NCBI GenBank assembly: GCA_002256345.1
Contig: NKIY01000007.1
Coordinates: forward strand, 187,155-251,154
Reading direction: 5' to 3'
Length of the DNA: 64,000 nt
Origin: Bradyrhizobiaceae bacterium PARB1
Lineage (GTDB): Bacteria; Pseudomonadota; Alphaproteobacteria; Rhizobiales; Xanthobacteraceae
Under the pieces are notes generated by a model, which worked only from the letters and a program-made list of their open reading frames with translations, searched no databases and was not told where the DNA came from. A program made the position numbers and the translations under genes. Below, in pieces: positions 58,494 to 64,000 of this stretch; the stretch's first letter is position 1, and the number at the start of each line of letters is the position of its first letter.

Positions 58494-59702
58494 ATGCGAT
58501 ACACCGACATCGCGATCATCGGCGGAGGTCTTGCGGGCTCGACCGCAGCCGCCATGCTCGGCCGTGCCGGGGTTCCGACCGTCTTGATCGACCCCCATCA
58601 GGTTTATCCGTTCGATTTCCGCGTCGAGAAGATCGGCGGCGACCTCCAGCTCGAGCGATTCGCCAGAACCGGCCTTGCCGAATCCGTGCTCCGCTCGGCG
58701 ACGCTGGACGGCGAGAACTGGATCGCGCGATTCGGCCATCTGCTCGACCGGCAGCCGAGCCGGCAATACGGCATCATGTATGACGCGCTGATCACCGCGG
58801 TTCGGGACGAGATCGCGCGGCCGGCGGAATTCATCTGCGACAAGGTCGTCAATATCGCGACCAGCTCCGAGCGGCAGCGGCTCGTCCTCTCGGGCGGCGA
58901 AGAGATCTCGGCGCGCCTCGTGGTGCTCGCCAACGGGCTGAATGTCGGGCTGCGCCGGATGCTCGGCATCGAGCGGCTGGTCACCAGCTTCTGCCACTCG
59001 ATCTCGCTGGGCTTCGATTTCGTCCCCGTCGGCCGTCCCGCCTTCCCGTTCGCGGCCATGACCTATTTCTCGGAGCGGCCGAGCGACCGTATCCCCTACA
59101 TCACGCTGTTTCCGATCGGAAACCGGATGCGCGCCAACCTGTTCACCTACCGCCAGGCCGACGATCCGTGGCTGCGCGCGATGCGGCGCAACCCGGTCGA
59201 GACGCTGAACGCCGCGCTGCCGCGGCTGCGCCGGCTCACCGGCGAATTCAGCGTCGCCGGCGACATCAAGATCCGGCCCGCCGACATCTATGTCAGCACC
59301 GGCTATCGGCAGGCCGGCGTCGTGCTGGTCGGTGATGCCTTCGCCAGCACCTGCCCCGTCAGCGGGACCGGGACCGACAAGGTGTTCACCGACGTGTCCC
59401 AGCTCTGCAACGTCCACATCCCGGCCTGGCTTGCGACCGACGGCATGGGCGAGGAGAAGATCACCGCGTTCTACGACGATCCGGTCAAGACGGAATGCGA
59501 CGCCTGGTCGAACGCCAAGGCCTTCAACTTCCGCGAGGTGTCGATCGGGAGCGGACCCTACTGGCAGGCCCAGCGCTGGGCGCGCTTCCTCAGCTATCTC
59601 GGCCGGGGCTCGCTGCGCCGGCTGCAACGCCCGCAGGCGGTCGCGGCGACACGGACGGGCAATCAGTTCCGGCAACGTCCACAGGCGGCGGACCGGGCCT
59701 AA
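58494..59702 (+). CDS. FAD-dependent oxidoreductase / monooxygenase-like protein
   Basis: The 402-residue flavoprotein begins MRYTDIAIIGGGLAGSTAAA, with the dinucleotide motif GGGLAGS at about 10-16. A second flavin-binding segment, VVLVGDAFASTCPVSGTGTD (about 279-298), matches the GD motif of UbiH/PHBH-type monooxygenases and halogenases, with a Pro and Gly-x-Gly. LVVLANGLNVGLRRMLG lies between them. The WxWxIP motif of tryptophan halogenases is not seen. The substrate is unknown. Its third codon positions are strongly G/C, more than in the genes to the left. It starts the terminal block with the ABC exporter and the oxidase-methyltransferase fusion. Confidence 0.8.
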   Translation: MRYTDIAIIGGGLAGSTAAAMLGRAGVPTVLIDPHQVYPFDFRVEKIGGDLQLERFARTGLAESVLRSATLDGENWIARFGHLLDRQPSRQYGIMYDALITAVRDEIARPAEFICDKVVNIATSSERQRLVLSGGEEISARLVVLANGLNVGLRRMLGIERLVTSFCHSISLGFDFVPVGRPAFPFAAMTYFSERPSDRIPYITLFPIGNRMRANLFTYRQADDPWLRAMRRNPVETLNAALPRLRRLTGEFSVAGDIKIRPADIYVSTGYRQAGVVLVGDAFASTCPVSGTGTDKVFTDVSQLCNVHIPAWLATDGMGEEKITAFYDDPVKTECDAWSNAKAFNFREVSIGSGPYWQAQRWARFLSYLGRGSLRRLQRPQAVAATRTGNQFRQRPQAADRA

Positions 59703-59703
59703 A

Positions 59704-59748
59704 GCATGATCCGGAAAAGTGCGAAGCGGTTTTCCGAAAAGATCATGC
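59704..59748. repeat. Rhizobial-type palindromic intergenic repeat (second copy)
   Basis: GCATGATC at the start and GATCATGC at the end are perfect inverted arms, with GGAAAA and TTTTCC inside. It follows the FAD oxidoreductase stop by one base and probably acts as its terminator. The related copy is at 18276-18320. Confidence 0.85.
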
Positions 59749-59759
59749 TCAGACAACAA

Positions 59760-59804
59760 GCTAAAGCGCGATGATGATTCAATCTAATCTCATCGCGCTT
59801 TAGC
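59760..59804. repeat. Palindromic repeat GCTAAAGCGCGATGA
   Basis: Arms GCTAAAGCGCGATGA (59760-59774) and TCATCGCGCTTTAGC (59790-59804) are perfect over 15 bp with a 15-base AT-rich loop. The TAAAGCGCGATGA element is another widespread intergenic palindrome of Bradyrhizobium relatives. It stands in tandem with the preceding repeat between convergent genes. Confidence 0.85.
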
Positions 59805-59836
59805 GGCCGGACGTCATCGGCGACGAGGTGCCGGCG

Positions 59837-61903
59837 TCACGCCTCCTCGTCTTCGCCCTCATCCTCATCGTCCTCATCGTCTTCATCATCATCGTCCGTG
59901 TCGTCGTCTTCGTCGTCCGCGTCATGATGCACATGTCCCTGGTCGTCCCACAGCTTGCGGTAGACGCCATTCTTGGCCAGCAGTTCCTCGTGCGAGCCGC
60001 GCTCGATCGCCCGGCCACCCGAGATCACGATGATCTCGTCCATCTCGACCACCGAGGTCAGGCGGTGCGTCGACCAGATCATGGTGCGGCCCTCGGCGAC
60101 CTTGAGCAGCGTGCGGTTGATCGCGGCCTCCGTGGTCTGGTCTAGCGCCGAGGTCGCCTCGTCGAGCAGCAGCACGGACGGATTGCGGATGATCGCGCGC
60201 GCGATCGCGATGCGCTGGCGCTGGCCGCCCGACAGCGTGTCGCCGCGCTCGCCGACCGGCGTGTCGTAGCGCTGCGGCAGGCTCATGATGTAGCGATGGA
60301 TCTCGGCCTTCTTCGCGGCGTCCTCGACCTCCGCGTCGGTGGCCCCTTCCTTGCCGAGCCGGATGTTCTCGCGGATCGACATGTTGAACAGCATGTTCTC
60401 CTGGAACACGACCGCCATGCTGGCCCGCAGCGACTCGCGCGTCACCCGGCGGATATCGACGCCGTCGATGGCGACGCGGCCCTCGTCCGGCACGTAGAGC
60501 CGCAGGATCAGGTTGATCAGCGTGCTCTTGCCGGAGCCGCTCGGACCGACGATCGCGATGCTCTTGCCGGCATTGAGCTTGAGGCTAAGATTGTCCAGCA
60601 CCGGCGTCTGCGCCCCGTCATACTGGAAGGTCACGCGCTCGAACGAGATGTCGTTGGTGATGCGCGGCAGATCCGGCGCGCCGGGACGGTCGGCGCCGCG
60701 GGTCGGCTCATCGAGCAGTTCCTGGATGTGCCGCACCGCCGCCGCAGACGAGATCGACACCGGAATGAAATGCATCAAATGGGCGATGTTGTAGGACACC
60801 TCCCAGAATGCGCTCTCGAAGGTCACGAAGGTGCCGACCGTGATCTGCCCCTTGGTGGCGAGATAGGCGCCGATCGCCAGCACCACGAGGTGGAGCAGCA
60901 GCACCGCGATGGTGACGGTGCGCTCCACCATGGTCGACAGGAACATGGCCGACGCGGCCTTGGCGCGGACGTCGCGGTTGCGCAGCGTGAACCAGCCCAG
61001 CGCCCGGCGCTGCAGATTGAACGCCTTCACCACCGCCTGGGCAGCGACATTCTCCTGCACGGTTCCGAGCAGCGCGGCTTCGTTCTGCTTCTGCTCGTAA
61101 TTGGCCTGCACCGCCTTCGGCGTCAGGATGCGCGGCCCGATCAGCGTGATCGGAAACACCAGCAGGGCGACCGCGGCCAGTTGCCAGTTCAGGAACAGCA
61201 TCAGGATGATGCCGGCGATCAACTCGAAGAACGGCAACGCCGCGCTGTTGGCGAAGGTCTTGACCGAGCCCTCGAAGGCCGACAGATCGATCGAGAAGCG
61301 CGACAAGATCTCGCCGCGCTTGGTGCGGGCGAAATAGGCTGACGGCAGGTTCTGGACGTGCTCGAAGATTCGGGTCCGGACGTCGGCGATAACGCCGGCG
61401 GCAAGCCGCGCATCCCAGCGCTCGTACCAGACCGCGATGATCGAGGTGACGATGCCGGCCACCGCGAGCACACCGAGGATCTTGTAGAGCGCCTGGAAAT
61501 CCTCCTCGCCGAGCGCGTCGTCGATCAGGAATTTCAGGCTGAGCGGCATGATGACGTTGAACAACGTCTCGACCACCACCCCGAAGGTGACGAAGGCCAG
61601 CGGCTTCCGGTAGTTCGCCAGGATCGGCTTGACGAAGCCGAAAATCGTCGACAGCGCGCCGGCGGCTTCCTTGGCGGTGAAGACGACGAGATCCTCGTCA
61701 TCATCGTCGTCATCGAGCTCGAACTCGTCGTCCTCGTCGTCGTCTTCTTCGTCAGCCGGCGGCGCAGCGGGTTTCGCGGAGGCTGGCGTCGCGGCGGAAC
61801 CGGCAACGGGCGCGGGCTTCTTCTTCAGCTCGGGATCGTCGGGCGCCGATCTCGTCGGATCGTCTGATCCAGGAGGTCTTGATGCAGGAGGTCTTGGCGC
61901 CAT
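59837..61903 (-). CDS. ABC exporter (fused membrane and ATPase domains) with acidic tails
   Basis: The 688-residue half-transporter has six membrane helices (about 95-375) and an ATPase domain with Walker A GPSGSGKST, the signature LSGGQRQRIAIARA, Walker B VLLLDEA, and the H-loop STHRL, all intact. It belongs to the MsbA/lipid-multidrug exporter type and should act as a homodimer in the inner membrane. Odd features are a Pro/Ala-rich N-terminus and an acidic block at 51-71 (19 of 21 residues Asp or Glu), matched by a C-terminal tail of about 28 residues that is almost all Asp/Glu. The cargo is unknown but may be the product of the neighbouring enzymes. Confidence 0.92.
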   Translation of the reverse strand: MAPRPPASRPPGSDDPTRSAPDDPELKKKPAPVAGSAATPASAKPAAPPADEEDDDEDDEFELDDDDDDEDLVVFTAKEAAGALSTIFGFVKPILANYRKPLAFVTFGVVVETLFNVIMPLSLKFLIDDALGEEDFQALYKILGVLAVAGIVTSIIAVWYERWDARLAAGVIADVRTRIFEHVQNLPSAYFARTKRGEILSRFSIDLSAFEGSVKTFANSAALPFFELIAGIILMLFLNWQLAAVALLVFPITLIGPRILTPKAVQANYEQKQNEAALLGTVQENVAAQAVVKAFNLQRRALGWFTLRNRDVRAKAASAMFLSTMVERTVTIAVLLLHLVVLAIGAYLATKGQITVGTFVTFESAFWEVSYNIAHLMHFIPVSISSAAAVRHIQELLDEPTRGADRPGAPDLPRITNDISFERVTFQYDGAQTPVLDNLSLKLNAGKSIAIVGPSGSGKSTLINLILRLYVPDEGRVAIDGVDIRRVTRESLRASMAVVFQENMLFNMSIRENIRLGKEGATDAEVEDAAKKAEIHRYIMSLPQRYDTPVGERGDTLSGGQRQRIAIARAIIRNPSVLLLDEATSALDQTTEAAINRTLLKVAEGRTMIWSTHRLTSVVEMDEIIVISGGRAIERGSHEELLAKNGVYRKLWDDQGHVHHDADDEDDDTDDDDEDDEDDEDEGEDEEA

Positions 61904-62129
61904 GAAACCAACCGATGCTCCACGGCCGGCATGACCGCAAATCGAAACCGCAGCTGACGACGCTGCAGCTGCAATCCTATGCGATCAAGATGAATTCGGC
62001 AAAGCGTTTGGAACCGCACGACGCGCGGTCACGCCGCCGAGTGGATTCGGGATCACGGCACGGCCGCCGCTTGACGGCTGGTCGGCGCAAGGCCGATCGC
62101 CTTGCGTCAGAAGTCGACTGTTGCCGCCG

Positions 62130-64000
62130 CTAGTCGTCGAGGTCGGCGTCGACCTTGTCGAAGAAGGAATAACGCAGGCTGTCGGAGTCGGCGTACCACT
62201 GCCCCGGCCCCTTGTTGGCGGCGAGCGTCAGCGTCCACAGCGCATCGGTGCAGTCGCGGCGGTGCATGGACAGGTCGAAGCCGTTGCCGAAGAACAGTTC
62301 CGACCACTCCCACCAGGTGCCGAGCTTCTTCACGCCGCGCAGCAGGTCGTAGCGATCGATCACCGCCGGCGCCATGTCCGAGGTCACCGACGCGAACACG
62401 ACGCCGGTCTTGACCACCCGATTGAGCTCGCGCACCCCGCGCACGACCTGCTTCTCGCCGAGATGGCACAGCGAGGTCTCGAACACGAAGTCGAACTCTT
62501 CGTCCTTGAACGGCATGTCGGCGATCGAGCCGAGCTTGTTGTACTTCTTGAGTGCCTTCGGCGTCTTGCCGTGGATGTAGCGGTTGTTCTCGATGCCCCA
62601 GGCGTCGATGCCGCGCTCGCGCAGCGCCCCGACCAGCTCGCCGCTGGCGGAGCCGGCGATCAGCAGCTTGTAGCCCTTCGCCCTGCCCCAGACCGTCTTG
62701 ATCAGGTCGGTCAGATAGGCCGGGTCGGTGAAGGTGCGCCAGACTTCGCCGTAGGGGCCGACGCCGCGGTAATTGTCGAAATAGCCACGATCGATCTTGT
62801 CCGACAGCGCGCCTTCGTCCTGCGCGCGGGCACGGCGCAGCCGCATCATCTCGGTGACGACGATGTCGGTCGCGGCGTCGGAGGAATCGAGCAGCCCGTT
62901 CAGGGTCGAATCGAACAGATAGTCGCCCACCACCACGATGCCGGGATGCTCCTTCGGCTCGGGGCGGTGGTTGGTCATGACGTCACGCACCGGCAGGCCG
63001 CCCGGCAGCGCGTTGACCGAGGACAGCCAGCGGTGGATCTTGCCTTCGAGGAAATGCGCGCGGGCATCGCCGAGCGAGGCCGGCAGCGACTTCAGCGCGG
63101 CGTCGATCAGCTCCTCGTCGCTGAGATTGGCGTAGGCGAGCGCGTCGGAGCCGGCGATCAGCCAGTTCAACACGCCGTGCTTGCCGACATCGTGGCGCGC
63201 GCCCTCATTGTAGACGCAGCAGCCGCCGAACGCCTCCGACATGAACCAGGCACCCGGGATCTTCTCACCCCAGAACGGCTCGTCGAACAGGATCGAGACG
63301 CGCAGATAGTGCGCAGGACGATCGAAATAGGCGACGTGCTTGACCATCGACTTGCGCAGCTGCTCGCCGTCCCAGCGCATGGTCGCAAGCCAGGAGTGCG
63401 GCAGGCAGACCAGCACGAGGTCGAAATCGCGCGTCTCGGGCCCCTTGCCGTTCATCATGTTGAGCTGGTAGCGGCCTTCGGCGGTCTTGCCGACCTTGAG
63501 GACGCGATGGTTGAGCTGGATGTCGGCACTGACTTCCGAGCGCAGGCAATCGATCAGCTGCTCGTTGCCGTTCTGGATCGAATACAGGCCGATATAGCCG
63601 TCGACATCCATCACGTAGTTCTTCAGCGCGTTGAGGCCGTTGGTGTTGTGGCTCTCGGTCGCAAGGTCGGAGCGCGCCATCACCTTGAAGAACCGCTTGG
63701 CGGTCGCGTCCTCGACCTCCTCGTCGAGGATCTGCTCGGCGGTCTTGTAGGCCCAGGGGTGTTCGTTGTCGTGGGCGCCGACGCCCTCGTAATACTCGAT
63801 CGGCGACACCAGCTCGGCGCAACGCTTGCGGAACGCCTCGATCGCGGCTGCGGTCTTGGCGCCGTATTTGCGGCGCATGCCGGGAACATCGGCGAGCAAC
63901 TCGCCGTCGAGTTGCACCTGCTCGGCATCCATCGGGATCGTCTGCAGGCCGAAATGCTGGATCAGCTCGCGCAGCGGGTCGGGTCCGGTCGTCGAGTAGT
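62130..64000 (-). CDS. FAD amine oxidase-like / SAM methyltransferase-like fusion (5' end outside window)
   Basis: The frame is open to the right edge, so the N-terminal FAD-binding part is cut off. The visible first two thirds look like a flavin amine oxidase: the substrate domain with LNHRVLKVGKTAEGRYQLN (strand preceding the second Rossmann part), FDLVLVCLPHSWLATMRW, and the C-terminal FAD contact VVVGDYLFDSTLNGLLDSSD. The last 200 residues look like a class I methyltransferase: YKLLIAGSASGELVGALRERG resembles motif I, EENN-type acid in WGIENNRYIHG, and MPFKDEEFDFVFETSLCHLG resembles the post-II loop. An internal ATG at 63932 is not the true start. An oxidase-methyltransferase fusion suggests tailoring of a small molecule, perhaps exported by the adjacent ABC protein. 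Confidence 0.78.
   Translation of the reverse strand, partial: YSTTGPDPLRELIQHFGLQTIPMDAEQVQLDGELLADVPGMRRKYGAKTAAAIEAFRKRCAELVSPIEYYEGVGAHDNEHPWAYKTAEQILDEEVEDATAKRFFKVMARSDLATESHNTNGLNALKNYVMDVDGYIGLYSIQNGNEQLIDCLRSEVSADIQLNHRVLKVGKTAEGRYQLNMMNGKGPETRDFDLVLVCLPHSWLATMRWDGEQLRKSMVKHVAYFDRPAHYLRVSILFDEPFWGEKIPGAWFMSEAFGGCCVYNEGARHDVGKHGVLNWLIAGSDALAYANLSDEELIDAALKSLPASLGDARAHFLEGKIHRWLSSVNALPGGLPVRDVMTNHRPEPKEHPGIVVVGDYLFDSTLNGLLDSSDAATDIVVTEMMRLRRARAQDEGALSDKIDRGYFDNYRGVGPYGEVWRTFTDPAYLTDLIKTVWGRAKGYKLLIAGSASGELVGALRERGIDAWGIENNRYIHGKTPKALKKYNKLGSIADMPFKDEEFDFVFETSLCHLGEKQVVRGVRELNRVVKTGVVFASVTSDMAPAVIDRYDLLRGVKKLGTWWEWSELFFGNGFDLSMHRRDCTDALWTLTLAANKGPGQWYADSDSLRYSFFDKVDADLDD

Noticed and set aside
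60296..61342. A 348-codon plus-strand frame inside the ABC exporter gene
   Set aside because: It is antisense to an intact transporter, and its His/Asp/Arg-rich translation is a typical shadow of GC-rich codons.

Overview
The window comes from a GC-rich alphaproteobacterium, most likely a member of the Bradyrhizobium/Rhodopseudomonas/Tardiphaga group (Nitrobacteraceae). The evidence is a MipZ division ATPase, a polyhydroxybutyrate phasin, a mitochondrial-type ATP12 chaperone, a giant fused indolepyruvate ferredoxin oxidoreductase, the alphaproteobacterial order of ribosomal genes, and short palindromic repeats typical of rhizobial intergenic DNA. No rRNA, tRNA, CRISPR array, insertion sequence or phage gene was seen.

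From 1 to about 38.5 kb there is a mosaic of housekeeping and envelope genes. In order these are clpS (cut by the edge), a TadG-like von Willebrand protein, a phasin, a D-Ala-D-Ala carboxypeptidase with a SPOR domain, a membrane J-domain protein, an alpha/beta hydrolase, mipZ, panC, the indolepyruvate oxidoreductase, a KaiC-like double ATPase with a single-domain response regulator, a formyltransferase-like gene, small secreted proteins, a TRIC/UPF0126 channel, a Tat-exported Arg/Trp-rich protein and propionyl-CoA carboxylase beta. Next comes a hydrolase/TetR divergent pair. A long minus-strand series follows: degP/Q, rarA, an outer-membrane protein, a pseudouridine synthase, bluB, a Pro-rich protein, ATP12, a FliK-like protein and an FlhB C-terminal-like protein. 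An HxlR regulator, a quinone-reductase-like dehydrogenase, an OprO/P-type porin and an SDR close this part.

From 38.7 to 57.8 kb, all on the minus strand, lies one uninterrupted translation super-operon: rpsL-rpsG-fusA-tuf-rpsJ, the S10 block, the spc block ending in secY-adk, and rpsM-rpsK-rpoA-rplQ. A promoter candidate about 410 bases upstream of rpsL and a strong terminator after rplQ frame it. The adenylate kinase carries an acid-free, Lys/Ala-rich histone H1-like tail of about 119 residues.

From 58.5 to 64 kb there is a visibly GC-richer block with an FAD oxidoreductase, an ABC exporter with Asp/Glu tails at both ends, and an oxidase-methyltransferase fusion running off the window. This looks like a small uncharacterised biosynthesis/export locus next to the super-operon, where rpoBC is often found. 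The most unusual items are the adk tail, this terminal locus, the KaiC-like/response-regulator pair and the orphan FliK/FlhB-like pair.
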